64,000 nucleotides of DNA from Proteus alimentorum (GCF_002607735.1 NZ_NBVR01000034.1:46328-110327); one strand, 5' to 3'. Counted from the first letter of the stretch, positions 45,722 through 55,699 are shown. The notes: generated by a model not told the origin, from the letters alone. Numbers and translations: made by a program.

Positions 45722-46324
45722 ATGCCAACAATTCATCTTGTTGATGATGATCTTGCTGTCACTGATGCTTGTCAGTTTTTATTAGAAAGCTTAGGTTATT
45801 CAGCTCATGTCTGGAATGATAGCGAGTTCTTTATCAACAATGTCAATCTCTATCAGCAAGGTGTTGTATTGTTAGATATGAGAATGCCAAAGCCCGATGG
45901 CAGACAAGTCCACCAGCATTTAATTGATAAGCACAGCACTCTTTCGGTGATTTTTTTAACGGGTCATGGCGATATCCCCATGGCGGTTGAAGAGATCAAA
46001 AAAGGCGCTATCGACTTTCTACAAAAACCCGTTGATAGCAATGCGTTGTTATCTGCTTTAGATGCGGCATTTCTTGAAACCAATATGCGTTTTACCGCAC
46101 ATGATATTCGTCGCCGTTATGCTTCATTAACGCCAAGAGAAAAAGACATTGCTTATTATGTTATTCAAGGATTAATGAACCGAGAAATTGCAGAAGTTGC
46201 TTGTGTTTCAATAAGAACCGTCGAAGTTCATCGAGCAAAAGTGATGGATAAAATGGCAGCTAAAAATATCGCCGAATTGGTGACTGCATTACAAGGCATC
46301 GAAATAATTTCACCTAATTTATGA
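45722..46324 (+). CDS. ttrR: TtrR, tetrathionate response regulator
   Basis: FixJ/NarL-type regulator of 200 residues. The receiver domain has phospho-acceptor D52 (VVLLDMRMPKPDG) and the switch segment VIFLTGHGDIPMAVE. The LuxR helix-turn-helix is at about 137-195 (LTPREKDIAYYVIQG, NREIAEVACVSIRTVEVHRA). It is expected to activate ttrBCA in response to tetrathionate. CGGAGAA precedes its ATG. Confidence 0.94.
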   Translation: MPTIHLVDDDLAVTDACQFLLESLGYSAHVWNDSEFFINNVNLYQQGVVLLDMRMPKPDGRQVHQHLIDKHSTLSVIFLTGHGDIPMAVEEIKKGAIDFLQKPVDSNALLSALDAAFLETNMRFTAHDIRRRYASLTPREKDIAYYVIQGLMNREIAEVACVSIRTVEVHRAKVMDKMAAKNIAELVTALQGIEIISPNL

Positions 46325-46398
46325 CAAAATTTCTTATCTGCGCTAAAAAGTGTCACAATATAAGATATTCATTGGAAAAATAGTAAATAGATAGGCTT

Positions 46399-47340
46399 AT
46401 GATAAAGTCACCTCCATTTAAAAAATCATTTTTGCAGCCTAAATATTGGCTGACTTGGTTCGGGATTGGATTACTCTATATTCTGGTTCTCCTTCCTTAT
46501 CCTGTCATTTATTGGCTAGGTACACGCCTAGGTCGTTTTTCGAAGGTTTTTTTAAAAAAACGCGTCCAAATAGCAGAACGTAATCTTGAGCTCTGTTTTC
46601 CACAGATGCCGAAAAGTGAGCGAGAAGCCTTAGTTAATAAAAATTTTGAATCTGTTGGTATGGGATTATTCGAAACTGGCATGGCTTGGTTTTGGCCTGA
46701 ATGGCGTGTAAAACGTTGGTTTAAAGTCAGTGGACTTGAAAATATCTCAATGGTTCAAGAAAAAGGACAAGGTGTTTTGCTTATTGGCATCCATTTTCTG
46801 ACACTTGAACTGGGTGCTCGGATTTTTGGTATTTATAACCCTGGCGTCGGTGTTTACCGCCCCAACGATAACCCCGTTATGGACTGGCTACAAACATGGG
46901 GTCGATTACGCTCTAATAAATTTATGATCGACAGAAAAGATGTCAAAGGCATGATCCGTGCTTTAAAAGCAGGTGAAATTATTTGGTATGCACCTGATCA
47001 TGATTATGGCCCACGTAAAAGTGTTTTTGTGCCATTGTTTGCGGTTGATAAAGCGGCAACAACAACGGGAACGTATATTCTGGCAAAAACCAGCAATCCT
47101 GCATTAATTCCATTTACCCCAAAACGCTTACCAGAAGGCAAGGGGTATGAGTTAATTATCTCACCCCCTGTTGCTGATTTTCCTGTTGATAATGATGAAA
47201 ATACCGCTAAAGCGATGAATAAAGTGGTTGAACAAGAGATTTTACGTGCGCCTGACCAATATATGTGGTTGCATCGTCGATTTAAAACTCGCCCAGAAGG
47301 TGACGCTTCTTTATATAACGAAATAAAGAAAGTACACTAA
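46399..47340 (+). CDS. lpxL: LpxL, lipid A lauroyltransferase
   Basis: Adds a secondary acyl chain to Kdo2-lipid IVA at the inner membrane. It is 313 residues. The N-terminal membrane anchor (about 17-37) is followed by the acyltransferase motif H-X4-E at His132/Glu137 ([12 protein letters not shown]). Other matches to E. coli LpxL are [20 protein letters not shown] and [14 protein letters not shown]. It is followed by mdtG, the same pairing as in E. coli though with a different orientation. LpxP is a less likely alternative. Confidence 0.92.
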   Translation: MIKSPPFKKSFLQPKYWLTWFGIGLLYILVLLPYPVIYWLGTRLGRFSKVFLKKRVQIAERNLELCFPQMPKSEREALVNKNFESVGMGLFETGMAWFWPEWRVKRWFKVSGLENISMVQEKGQGVLLIGIHFLTLELGARIFGIYNPGVGVYRPNDNPVMDWLQTWGRLRSNKFMIDRKDVKGMIRALKAGEIIWYAPDHDYGPRKSVFVPLFAVDKAATTTGTYILAKTSNPALIPFTPKRLPEGKGYELIISPPVADFPVDNDENTAKAMNKVVEQEILRAPDQYMWLHRRFKTRPEGDASLYNEIKKVH

Positions 47341-47344
47341 TCAC

Positions 47345-47377
47345 AAAGTGGCTGTTTTATTCCCAAACAGCCACTTT
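47345..47377. terminator. Perfect 13-bp hairpin after lpxL
   Basis: AAAGTGGCTGTTT (47345-47357) and AAACAGCCACTTT (47365-47377) pair exactly around a 7-base loop, 4 bases after the lpxL stop. The following sequence (GTAATATT) lacks a T-run. It is probably a terminator or 3'-stabilising hairpin. Confidence 0.7.
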
Positions 47378-47612
47378 GTAATATTACAATGCACTAAAAT
47401 AACAATAATAAAATCAATAACAGCACAAGCTGTAAACTCCTGCAAAACACATTATAAGAGCAAGACCTATCGCACTTATTCTGTATCATAGCTATATTCT
47501 TATTCATCATAAAATAAGAAAACCGACTCGTTGTTGCCACGCTCAACATCGCTACGGTTATTTTCAGTCTATTTTCTTGGTTTACTCTCTCGTTCTCGGC
47601 TAAAGGAGTAAC

Positions 47613-48821
47613 ATGGATCTCAAGCCCCGAAATAATTCTTGGAAACGTAATCTCTATATTGTCTGGTTTGGCTGTTTTTTAACTGGCGCTGGTTTTAGCC
47701 TGATCATGCCTTTTCTTCCACTCTATGTAGAAGAACTAGGTATAACCGATCACGAAGAGCTTAATCTTTGGACCGGTGTTGCATTTAGTATTACCTTCCT
47801 TTTCTCTGCCATTGCTGCGCCTTTTTGGGGAAAATTATCAGATAGAAAAGGTCGAAAATTAATGCTATTACGTTCAGCCCTTGGTATGGCGATTGTGATG
47901 GTATTAATTGGATTTGCTCAAAATATATGGCAGTTATTAGTACTACGAGCCTTACTTGGCATATTAGGTGGCTTTGTTCCGAATGCAAATGCGTTAATTG
48001 CCACCCAAGTTCCGGTTAAAAAAAGTGGTTGGGCATTAGGTACACTTTCAACAGGCGCAGTGAGTGGCGCGTTAATAGGCCCTTTAATTGGCGGTATGCT
48101 TGCCGATCTCTATGGATTACGACCTGTCTTCTTTATTACCTCCGCCGTTTTATTTATTTGCTTTTTAGTCACCCTCTTTTTCGTAAGTGAAAACTTCACA
48201 CCTGTTTCTAAAAAAGATGCACTAACCACAAAACAGGTCTTTTCATCACTTAAAAATAAAAGACTCGTTGTGTGCCTGTTTTTCACCACAATGATCATTC
48301 AAGTAGCAACGGGCTCTGTTACCCCTATTTTGACACTTTATATCCGTGAATTAACAGGTTCAGTTAGCAACCTTGCCTTTATCAGTGGTGTTGTCGCCTC
48401 TGTACCCGGTATTGCCGCACTTATTAGCGCGCCTCGTTTTGGTAAATTAGGTGACCGAATTGGTCCCGATAAAGTCCTTCTTTTTACCCTTGGGCTCTCT
48501 ATTTTTATGTTAATTCCAATGGCGCTGGTCAATAGTTATTGGGAACTTGGCGCGCTACGTTTTTTACTTGGGGCAGTCAATGCAGCCATGTTACCTGCGG
48601 TGCAAACGCTTATTCTCTATAACATTACTCCTGCTATTGCAGGTCGAATTTTCAGCTATAACCAAGCACTAAGAGATGTTGGAAATGTTACGGGACCGTT
48701 AATAGGTTCTTTTGTTGCTGCAAGCTATGGATTTAGAGCTGTTTTTTATTTCACCGCAGTCGTTGTCTTTTTTAATCTAATTTACTCTTGGTTAAGCTTT
48801 AGAACGCCACAAGAAAAGTAG
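47613..48821 (+). CDS. mdtG: MdtG, MFS multidrug efflux transporter
   Basis: 12-helix major facilitator drug:proton antiporter, 402 residues. [40 protein letters not shown] (MFS motif A) and [20 protein letters not shown] match E. coli MdtG (YceE), linked there to fosfomycin and deoxycholate tolerance. AAAGGAG lies 6 bases before ATG. Confidence 0.92.
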   Translation: MDLKPRNNSWKRNLYIVWFGCFLTGAGFSLIMPFLPLYVEELGITDHEELNLWTGVAFSITFLFSAIAAPFWGKLSDRKGRKLMLLRSALGMAIVMVLIGFAQNIWQLLVLRALLGILGGFVPNANALIATQVPVKKSGWALGTLSTGAVSGALIGPLIGGMLADLYGLRPVFFITSAVLFICFLVTLFFVSENFTPVSKKDALTTKQVFSSLKNKRLVVCLFFTTMIIQVATGSVTPILTLYIRELTGSVSNLAFISGVVASVPGIAALISAPRFGKLGDRIGPDKVLLFTLGLSIFMLIPMALVNSYWELGALRFLLGAVNAAMLPAVQTLILYNITPAIAGRIFSYNQALRDVGNVTGPLIGSFVAASYGFRAVFYFTAVVVFFNLIYSWLSFRTPQEK

Positions 48822-49241
48822 TCAAAAAAACCACAAATAAGATCAGTTAATAGTTTTTTTTCTTCAAAAAATTACACTTTTACATTTAAATGCCTAATTG
48901 TTATTTTTTTTATTCTATTTTTTGTAATTTATTGTTTATTAAGAATATTCTTACAACCCATTTGTTAAGGTCTTTAAAATTTTCTTGTCCTCTTTTTTCA
49001 AAAAATTGCAAGGTTAACTATTGCAAAATGAGATTTTTATCGACTTTTGCACCAAAAAATGGTTTATAAAGTATTAAATATACTTTTAGTCGCTAAATTC
49101 TGACAAAAGTATGTTAAAAATATATTAATTAAATGCGCCGGATATTGATAACAGAATGAAATAATTTTGTTTCACCGCTCGCTAATATTTTGTTCTTTTT
49201 ACTTGCAAACGACCTGTAGAGGTTTTTTTTGGGAATTTAAG
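48822..49241. other. AT-rich intergenic region before the peptide transporter gene
   Basis: About 420 bases containing only AT-rich DNA with many A/T tracts and a TAAGAATATTCTTA palindrome (48939-48952). That palindrome resembles the symmetric part of an RcsAB box but lacks its asymmetric right end. The transporter promoter should be in 49080-49200; no clear hexamers stand out. Confidence 0.45.
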
Positions 49242-50777
49242 ATGCAATCTACTCACTCAAAATCTAGCCGAACTTTCTTTGGCCACCCATATCCATTAAG
49301 CTCCCTTTTCTTCACCGAAATGTGGGAACGCTTTTCTTTCTATGGTATTCGCCCATTATTAATTCTATTTATGGCGGCAACCGTTTATGAGGGTGGCATG
49401 GAAATCCCCAGAGAGCAGGCATCTGCTATTGTGGGTATTTTCGCAGGCGGTGTTTATTTAACATCGCTGCCAGGAGGTTGGCTGGCTGACAACTGGTTAG
49501 GTCAGCGCCTAGCTGTATGGTATGGCTCTATCTTTATCGCGTTAGGGCACCTATCCATCGCACTTTCTGCGTTTTGGTCACAAGATCTGTTCTTTATCGG
49601 TTTATTACTGATTGTATTGGGTACAGGGCTATTTAAAACCTGCGTAACTGTGATGGTAGGAACCTTATATAAAAGGGATGATACTCGCCGTGATGGTGGA
49701 TTCTCCTTATTTTATATGGGGATCAATATGGGCTCATTTATTGCACCACTCATCACGGGTTTCTTAGTGCGTGATTATGGCTGGCATTGGGGCTTTGGTA
49801 TCGGTGGGATTGGTATGCTTGTTGCGTTACTGATTTTCCGCTTTTACGCAGTACCTACCATGCGTCGCTTTGATAGCGAAGTCGGTTTAGATTCAAGTTG
49901 GGATCGCCCAACCGTTGTTCGTCGTAATGTCGGTCAATGGATCTTAGCATTATCTGTCGTTCTTATAGCAATTGTTGGCCTGATTATTTCTGGTGTTATT
50001 CCTTTTAACCCAGTTGTTGTGGCTAACTTTATGGTCTATGTGATTTCCGGTAGTGTTATCGCCTATTTTATCTATTTATTCCTCTTTGCTGGATTAAGTA
50101 GTAGTGACCGTTCTCGCTTATTTGTTTGTTTCCTCTTATTGGTTTCAGCAGCCCTTTTCTGGTCTGCATTCGAACAAAAACCGACATCATTTAACTTATT
50201 TGCCAACGACTATACTGACTTAAACTTTATGGGGTTTGAGATCCCCGCAGTTTGGTTCCAGTCAGTTAACGCCCTGTTTATTATTATTCTTGCGCCTGTA
50301 TTTAGTTGGTTATGGCCAATGATGGCACGCAAGAATATGAATTTAAGCAGTATGACTAAGTTTGTGATTGGTATTTTATTTGCAGCAGGTGGCTTTACCG
50401 TCATGATGTTTGCATCTGAAAGTGTTATTGCAACAGGACAAGGCGTTTCACCACTTTGGTTAATTGGCAGTATTTTATTGCTGACATTAGGTGAATTATG
50501 CTTAAGCCCAATTGGGCTTGCCACAATGACTATTTTAGCGCCTGCTAAAATGCGTGGTCAGGTTATGGGATTATGGTTCTGTGCAAGTGCATTAGGTAAT
50601 TTGGCAGCGGGTTTAATGGGGGGAAATATCCGCCCAGACAAACTGGATGTAATGCCTGACTTCTTCTCTCATGTTTCCATCGCTCTGGTTATTTGTGCTG
50701 TTGTTCTTGCTGCACTGATTATTCCAGTTCGTAAGCTTTTACAAAGCGCAGATAGCAAAGAGAAAGCACAAGCTTAA
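49242..50777 (+). CDS. POT-family peptide:proton symporter
   Basis: Di-/tripeptide importer driven by protons, 511 residues with about 14 hydrophobic segments. The POT signature ExxERFxxYG is present as EMWERFSFYGIRPLLILFM, and FYMGINMGSFIAPLITGFL and SAFEQKPTSFNLFAND are also family segments. It resembles the DtpT-like branch more than E. coli DtpA-D, so no symbol is given. ATG 49242 is used; the frame extends upstream to 49167, but those residues are unlike the family. Confidence 0.9.
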   Translation: MQSTHSKSSRTFFGHPYPLSSLFFTEMWERFSFYGIRPLLILFMAATVYEGGMEIPREQASAIVGIFAGGVYLTSLPGGWLADNWLGQRLAVWYGSIFIALGHLSIALSAFWSQDLFFIGLLLIVLGTGLFKTCVTVMVGTLYKRDDTRRDGGFSLFYMGINMGSFIAPLITGFLVRDYGWHWGFGIGGIGMLVALLIFRFYAVPTMRRFDSEVGLDSSWDRPTVVRRNVGQWILALSVVLIAIVGLIISGVIPFNPVVVANFMVYVISGSVIAYFIYLFLFAGLSSSDRSRLFVCFLLLVSAALFWSAFEQKPTSFNLFANDYTDLNFMGFEIPAVWFQSVNALFIIILAPVFSWLWPMMARKNMNLSSMTKFVIGILFAAGGFTVMMFASESVIATGQGVSPLWLIGSILLLTLGELCLSPIGLATMTILAPAKMRGQVMGLWFCASALGNLAAGLMGGNIRPDKLDVMPDFFSHVSIALVICAVVLAALIIPVRKLLQSADSKEKAQA

Positions 50778-50796
50778 TCTAATGCATTAATTATCT

Positions 50797-50831
50797 AAGC
50801 CATGTCTAATTACTTAGGCATGGCTTTTTGC
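50797..50831 (+). terminator. Terminator of the peptide transporter gene
   Basis: AAGCCATG-T-CTAA pairs with TTAG-G-CATGGCTT and is followed by TTTGCTTTT, 20 bases after the stop. Confidence 0.85.
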
Positions 50832-50939
50832 TTTTATATCCTACTATTTTAATGCTGTTTTTAATTATTGCACCCGATATTTAAAACACTTAATCTCATT
50901 ACCTTCTATTTATTGATAGTTTATCGCTAAGGTAATGGA

Positions 50940-51719
50940 ATGACGGTTTTCCCTATTTATTATGTTAATGCATTTTCCTCTCTGCCTTTTTCAGGAAACC
51001 CCGCAGCGGTTGTTTTGTTAGAAGAATGGTTGCCTGATGACACCTTAATGACACTTGCTAGTGAGATTAATTTACCTGAAACTGCTTTTTTAGTGGGTGA
51101 TCATATCCGTTGGTTTACACCCAAAATTGAAGTTCCTCTTTGTGGACACGCAACATTAGCCACTGCTTTTGTACTAAAAACAATAAAACAGTCTTCTAAT
51201 GATCTCTTTAAATTTCAGTCTCTTTCAGGTGAACTCACGGTTTCTTGCCAAGGCTCTCTCTTTACACTTAATTTCCCAACTATACCCGCGACATTAAATA
51301 ACGATATAAAATCAGCCCTTGAAGAAAGATTAGCATTACAAATAGATGAAGTTTGGCAAGCACGTGATCGTTATGTTTGCTTTTTATCTGATCCAGAAAC
51401 AATCATTAACTACCAACCTAATTTCACTCAAATTGCGCAGTTGCCTTTACCTGGTGTTATTATCACAGCTAAAGGTCATGCGCCATTTGATTTTATTTCT
51501 CGCTTCTTTGCGCCGGTAAAAGGCGTGAATGAAGATCCGGTTACAGGCACATCACATTGTGTATTGGCACCCATTTGGGGTAATAAACTCAATAAAACAC
51601 AATTACAAGCAAGACAAGTTTCAAAACGAGGTGGAAATATCGACTGTGTGCTAAAAGATAATCGAGTTTTACTGACAGGAGCTGCTGCACTCTTTTTAAC
51701 TGGCGAAATAACCTTTTAA
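50940..51719 (+). CDS. PhzF-family isomerase/epimerase
   Basis: 259-residue PhzF-fold protein made of two similar alpha/beta halves. Family motifs: VNAFSSLPFSGNPAAVV near the start, the catalytic-type Glu47 in NLPETAFLV, CGHATLATAF, and GVNEDPVTGTSHCVLAPIWG in the second half. PhzF proteins isomerise small acids; substrates of most enteric members are unknown, so no pathway is proposed. It is monocistronic. Confidence 0.88.
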   Translation: MTVFPIYYVNAFSSLPFSGNPAAVVLLEEWLPDDTLMTLASEINLPETAFLVGDHIRWFTPKIEVPLCGHATLATAFVLKTIKQSSNDLFKFQSLSGELTVSCQGSLFTLNFPTIPATLNNDIKSALEERLALQIDEVWQARDRYVCFLSDPETIINYQPNFTQIAQLPLPGVIITAKGHAPFDFISRFFAPVKGVNEDPVTGTSHCVLAPIWGNKLNKTQLQARQVSKRGGNIDCVLKDNRVLLTGAAALFLTGEITF

Positions 51720-51825
51720 TTACAGACGGCATAATCAGCCATTCATCTACTTTGCTTTCAATTTACTCTATTTTATACTGTGAGGAATTTCTCCCTACAG
51801 TATAAAAGAAGAAGGCTTTATTGTT

Positions 51826-52236
51826 ATGTCTATCTCTGACTTATCTCCTGAGCTACAAGATAAAATTAAAAATTCAGTCACCCGTGTATCTAAAGTCATA
51901 TTTCCCACTACCACTAATCACCACTCAACACTCTTTGGTGGTACTGCATTAGCTTGGATGGATGAAGTTTCATTTATTACCGCCACCCGCTTTAGCCGTA
52001 AACGCCTAGTGACAGTTTCAACTGAAAAAATAAATTTTAATCACCCTATTCCATCGGGGACGATTATTGAATTAGTGGGTGAAGTTATTCGAGTTGGACG
52101 TACCAGTTTAACAGTAAATGTTTCTATTTTTCTTGAAGATATGTACGCGGAAGGTCGTGAAGAAGTGATCCACGGCCAGTTTAATTTCGTTGCGGTTGAT
52201 CATGACGGCAAACCAACGCCATTATTCGATAAATAG
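51826..52236 (+). CDS. Acyl-CoA thioesterase, hotdog fold
   Basis: 136 residues with a single hotdog domain of the acyl-CoA thioester hydrolase type: TTTNHHSTLFGGTALAWMDE contains the conserved N-H-x-x-x-x-FGG catalytic region. VSTEKINFNHPIPSGTIIEL and VIHGQFNFVAVDHDGKP follow. It resembles YciA/brain-type cytosolic thioesterases. Chain-length preference cannot be inferred. Confidence 0.85.
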   Translation: MSISDLSPELQDKIKNSVTRVSKVIFPTTTNHHSTLFGGTALAWMDEVSFITATRFSRKRLVTVSTEKINFNHPIPSGTIIELVGEVIRVGRTSLTVNVSIFLEDMYAEGREEVIHGQFNFVAVDHDGKPTPLFDK

Positions 52237-52425
52237 TACCTTATAGAGAGATTTGTCATACTTTTTATCTCTCTTAATTAAAAACCACATGATTTTATTA
52301 TGTTCTTTTTTATTTTTAAGAATAACAAAGCATTAAGAACATTATTTTAAATGGATATTTTTCAATCAATATAAAATATTCAATAAAATCAACAAATAAT
52401 AAGATTACTAACATGTAAGACAAGA

Positions 52426-52450
52426 GTTATCCACAGTTAATGTGGATAAC
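52426..52450. promoter_or_regulatory. Inverted pair of perfect DnaA boxes
   Basis: TTATCCACA at 52427-52435 and its inverse TGTGGATAA at 52441-52449 each fit the DnaA R-box TTATNCACA. They are 5 bases apart and extended by one more complementary pair, giving a 10-bp stem. The location is the convergent gap between the thioesterase gene and the 52467-52784 gene. It could also act as a bidirectional terminator hairpin, but no T-run follows on either side. Confidence 0.6.
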
Positions 52451-52466
52451 TGAATAAACCAAAAAA

Positions 52467-52784
52467 TCAGAGCACACAGATTTTTGTTACTACAAATTCA
52501 ATCTGACAAATAGTCAGTTTCCTTCCTACTGTTGCACTTTCAGCAATAACAATATCCGTTGATTGTGAATACTGTCGCCCCACTTCAAGCGCTAATTCAA
52601 TCGTGGGTTCAATCAGTAATATCACCCCGACATCTTCAATATCAATAGGAAAGTCTGCAAATGTTTTAAGTTGTACTACTTGTTTTATCTTATTTTTAGC
52701 AATTTCTTGCGCTTTTTCCGTTGCGACTTGATTAATTCTTACTTGTTTTTCAAAAACACCACCACCAGAATAAAGATAGATCAT
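52467..52784 (-). CDS. Hypothetical protein (105 aa)
   Basis: 105 residues, unrecognised. It starts MIYLYSGGGVFEKQVRINQV with a glycine-rich turn, has a helix of Lys/Gln/Glu character, then DVGVILLIEPTIELALEVGR and TDIVIAESATVGRKLTICQI. The alternation suggests a small alpha/beta domain, possibly a PTS IIB- or tautomerase-like fold; this is a guess. There is no signal peptide or TM. It is monocistronic and faces the thioesterase gene. A weak ribosome site precedes ATG 52784. Confidence 0.5.
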   Translation of the reverse strand: MIYLYSGGGVFEKQVRINQVATEKAQEIAKNKIKQVVQLKTFADFPIDIEDVGVILLIEPTIELALEVGRQYSQSTDIVIAESATVGRKLTICQIEFVVTKICVL

Positions 52785-52919
52785 AATTTACTCATTATAG
52801 AAAACAAAGGCTGTTACCTTTATTATTCAAATCGAAGGCATAAAAGCCAGTAGATAGATAAAAAAGAAACAGCCTTATCTCTATTTTTTTCATTCTATTG
52901 AACATAATGCAAAAGTGCT

Positions 52920-54668
52920 TTACCAGCCATAAGAAACACCTCCGCCGACAACGCCGCGATCTTCTGTATTCCATGAAGCAGAGACACGGATAATGGCGCT
53001 TTCTGTTATTTGATACTGAGCACCTGTTGCAAATGCATTCGCATCGCGATAATTACCCACTCCCACGCCTAAACTAAACGTATGATTGGTCACGTAAGGA
53101 ATATTCGCCATCGCAGCGACAGAGGCAATACCTGCACTTGCCCTTTTATCTGCCTTATCTATTTTATTATCCATATTCTTAAGTACAATATCGTTATCAA
53201 TAAAGATATTTTTAAATTTATTATTAGTGTATTCATTTGCGATAGAAATAGAGTCATTTTTTGATTTTTCAATATATTCTTTCAGCGACTCATCTCTTTC
53301 ATTAATTATCGTATTTGTCACATTGATATACTCATTTCCTTTTTGTGTAATATATCTGTCACGCTCTTTAATTATTTTTTCATTATTTTTACTAATAAGC
53401 CCTTCTACACCTGAAGCTATTTTACTAATCTCAACATCAGTATAACCATTGGCATTTCTTTCAGATTTTCTTACTTGGTTGTTTGTTAATGTAATAATTT
53501 CATCTCTAGTATTTGTGATATGCTCTACTGTTTTTTCATGATGTTCATTTACTTTAAAATCAGTGTATTTTTTACCACTATTTTCAACTTTAATAATTTT
53601 ATTATTAATATAATCTTTAATACCACCTTCAGACTTAGCAATTTTATCGTTGGTATTTTTTTCAATATCACCTTTCATTTCATCAACTCGATTATTAGTA
53701 TAATCTTCAACACCGGATTTCAATTCAGCATATTTATTTTCACTATAGATATGAAATTCATTTTTTGCTTCATTGATATAATTAATTGTACTTTCTTGAT
53801 TTTTTTCTATTTTACTATCAGTATATTGATTTGCTTTCTTCTCCGCATTATTAGCTAATTCATTGGCTTTTATTTCACTTCTTTTTAGTACCTCATCATT
53901 AGCTTTAGCAATATCGTCTTTTATTATTTTATTATTATCATTTATTTTATTATTTGTCTCTTTAAGAATTTGTTCTTTTTCTTGATCTATTTTATTATAA
54001 ACATTCTTATTATTTTCATTAATACGCTTATCTGCCTCAATAAGAACATTCTCTTTTTCTTTTCTTAATTGAGAGACATTAATAGCATCGGTATCTTCTG
54101 TGCCTTCGGCTACATTAATAATTTGCCGCCGATTTTTGTCACTACCAATTGATAATGTATTATTACGATTATTATTACTGTTATCACCTAATATAATTGC
54201 ATTACTTGCTGTTCCTGAAGACTTGCTACCAATAATCACTGAATTATCAGCAGTATCAGAAAGGCGGCTACCACTCCCTAAAATAACACCATTTTCAGCA
54301 TTATTTATTGCTCCTTTTCCTATACTAATTGAATCTTTATTTTCACTATAAGCTTGAGATCCAATAGAAAGAGAACCGTCACCAATTGCCATTGCACCAC
54401 TTCCCAATGACATCGCATTATCACCAATTGCTGTACTTTTATGGCCTATTGCCGTTGCACTTTTACCTTCAGCGCCTGCATTAGCACCTATTGCCGTTGA
54501 TTGATCAGAATGTGCCCACGTATTATATCCAACCGCCGTAGATTCATCACCATCTGCTTTACTATTCCCACCTAATAAAGTCGTATTATTTGCATAAGAT
54601 AAAGGTGATGATAATAATGAAATTACTAATAACTTCACCTTAAAATCTTTAATCTTAATCATATTCAT
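52920..54668 (-). CDS. YadA-type trimeric autotransporter adhesin
   Basis: Surface adhesin of the type V-c secretion class, 582 residues. A signal peptide (1-26, ..PLSYA) is followed by a YadA-like head (about 30-180) of left-handed beta-roll repeats such as STAIGANAGAEG and ATAIGHKSTAIGDNA. The neck is INVAEGTEDTDAINVSQL (184-201). A long Lys/Glu/Asn-rich coiled-coil stalk (about 203-495) carries recurring YTD/YTN/YIN..K units. The C-terminal beta-barrel anchor starts near KADKRASAGIASVAAMANIP and ends SYGW. P. mirabilis has characterised trimeric autotransporters (AipA, TaaP); I cannot say whether this is one of them. Confidence 0.92.
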   Translation of the reverse strand: MNMIKIKDFKVKLLVISLLSSPLSYANNTTLLGGNSKADGDESTAVGYNTWAHSDQSTAIGANAGAEGKSATAIGHKSTAIGDNAMSLGSGAMAIGDGSLSIGSQAYSENKDSISIGKGAINNAENGVILGSGSRLSDTADNSVIIGSKSSGTASNAIILGDNSNNNRNNTLSIGSDKNRRQIINVAEGTEDTDAINVSQLRKEKENVLIEADKRINENNKNVYNKIDQEKEQILKETNNKINDNNKIIKDDIAKANDEVLKRSEIKANELANNAEKKANQYTDSKIEKNQESTINYINEAKNEFHIYSENKYAELKSGVEDYTNNRVDEMKGDIEKNTNDKIAKSEGGIKDYINNKIIKVENSGKKYTDFKVNEHHEKTVEHITNTRDEIITLTNNQVRKSERNANGYTDVEISKIASGVEGLISKNNEKIIKERDRYITQKGNEYINVTNTIINERDESLKEYIEKSKNDSISIANEYTNNKFKNIFIDNDIVLKNMDNKIDKADKRASAGIASVAAMANIPYVTNHTFSLGVGVGNYRDANAFATGAQYQITESAIIRVSASWNTEDRGVVGGGVSYGW

Positions 54669-55033
54669 ATTACTCCATAATTAATAAAGTTATATATAGA
54701 GTAATCTGTATTTTATTTTTTACACATTATATATCTTATGAAATAAACTAATAATAAATTGAAACTCTATTAATTAAATATAATAACACCATCATATAAT
54801 TAACTTCATTATAAATAAAAATGTCTTTTTAGCTTATATCTTAATAATAATCAACAACTAAAGAAATCAAACAAAAAAAGAGAAAATGAAATTAAAATTA
54901 AAGAAATAAATTCATTCATTATTTATAAAAATAAAAGATTTTTATTTTTGAGACAATGATCAAATAAAAAATAACTCTATTCCATAAATATTAATGCTAT
55001 TTATTAATATATATTAAAAGAAAATCTAAGTAA
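54669..55033. other. AT-rich region upstream of the autotransporter gene
   Basis: About 365 bases of strongly AT-rich DNA with no gene. It must hold the promoter of the autotransporter gene; multiple TATAAT-like strings prevent a unique call. No simple-sequence repeat suggesting phase variation is seen. Confidence 0.45.
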
Positions 55034-55065
55034 AAACCCCTAAGCTTATTTACGCTGAGGGGTTT
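55034..55065 (-). terminator. Terminator of the CatB-type acetyltransferase gene
   Basis: Read leftward, AAACCCCT (55065-55058) pairs with AGGGGTTT (55041-55034), extended inside by AGC/GCT pairing, and is followed by TTAC. It lies immediately after the stop. Confidence 0.8.
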
Positions 55066-55069
55066 AATG

Positions 55070-55699
55070 TTACTCAATAAATTGCGTTTCTGCGATTAAT
55101 AATTTATCAATTGATGATTGGCATAAAAAAGGTCTAAGTGCTTCAAATTTCTTTTCTGACCATTGGTAAATCTTTAAAGATAAAAGTTGCTCAATAACTT
55201 TTGGTTCAAAACGATATTTAAGGTGTTTCGCGGGTACGCCTCCCACAATGCTATAAGGTTCAACATTTTTGGAAACAACACTATTAGCCGCAACAATAGC
55301 ACCTTCTCCAACTGTTACACCTGGCATTATCATTGCACGCATTCCTATCCATGCACCATCATGAATATGGGTATCACCTTTACCAATATAGGCTTCCTCT
55401 ATCTTATCCATAAAAGGATAAAGTGAGAACCAATCCATACGGTGAGTATGATTTCCGCCCATTAATATAACTGCCTGTGCACCAATACAGACATAATCAC
55501 CAATATATAATTTATCAATTTCCCACAATGGTTCCCATTGCAGGCTAACTTCATCACCATAAAGATAGCGAACAACCGAAGCTTCAAAACCATCATCCCA
55601 ACAATCACTGTAATAACTGTGTTGCCCTTTAATGATAATGTTTTTATTTTTAACTGTTTCGTGCAAATATTCTACGCGCGACCAATGTTTATTTTTCAT
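55070..55699 (-). CDS. CatB/Vat-type xenobiotic O-acetyltransferase
   Basis: 209 residues with a left-handed beta-helix (hexapeptide repeat) acetyl-CoA-dependent acetyltransferase fold. The features shared with CatB/Vat enzymes are HSYYSDCWDDGFE, IGDYVCIGAQAVILMGGNHTHRMDW (His near the catalytic position), AWIGMRAMIMPGVTVGEGAI and VEPYSIVGGVPAKHLKYRF. CatB and Vat inactivate chloramphenicol or streptogramins; substrate here is unknown and it may be a housekeeping relative. Upstream (55726-55763) is a 12-bp hairpin. Confidence 0.85.
   Translation of the reverse strand: MKNKHWSRVEYLHETVKNKNIIIKGQHSYYSDCWDDGFEASVVRYLYGDEVSLQWEPLWEIDKLYIGDYVCIGAQAVILMGGNHTHRMDWFSLYPFMDKIEEAYIGKGDTHIHDGAWIGMRAMIMPGVTVGEGAIVAANSVVSKNVEPYSIVGGVPAKHLKYRFEPKVIEQLLSLKIYQWSEKKFEALRPFLCQSSIDKLLIAETQFIE

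Noticed and set aside
48939..48952. TAAGAATATTCTTA as an RcsAB box for the peptide transporter
   Set aside because: It is a symmetric AT palindrome lacking the TCCTA right end of true boxes, and its position relative to a promoter is unknown.
53200..53900. Regular repeats as a CRISPR array
   Set aside because: They are coding repeats of the autotransporter stalk, variable in sequence, with no spacer structure or cas genes.
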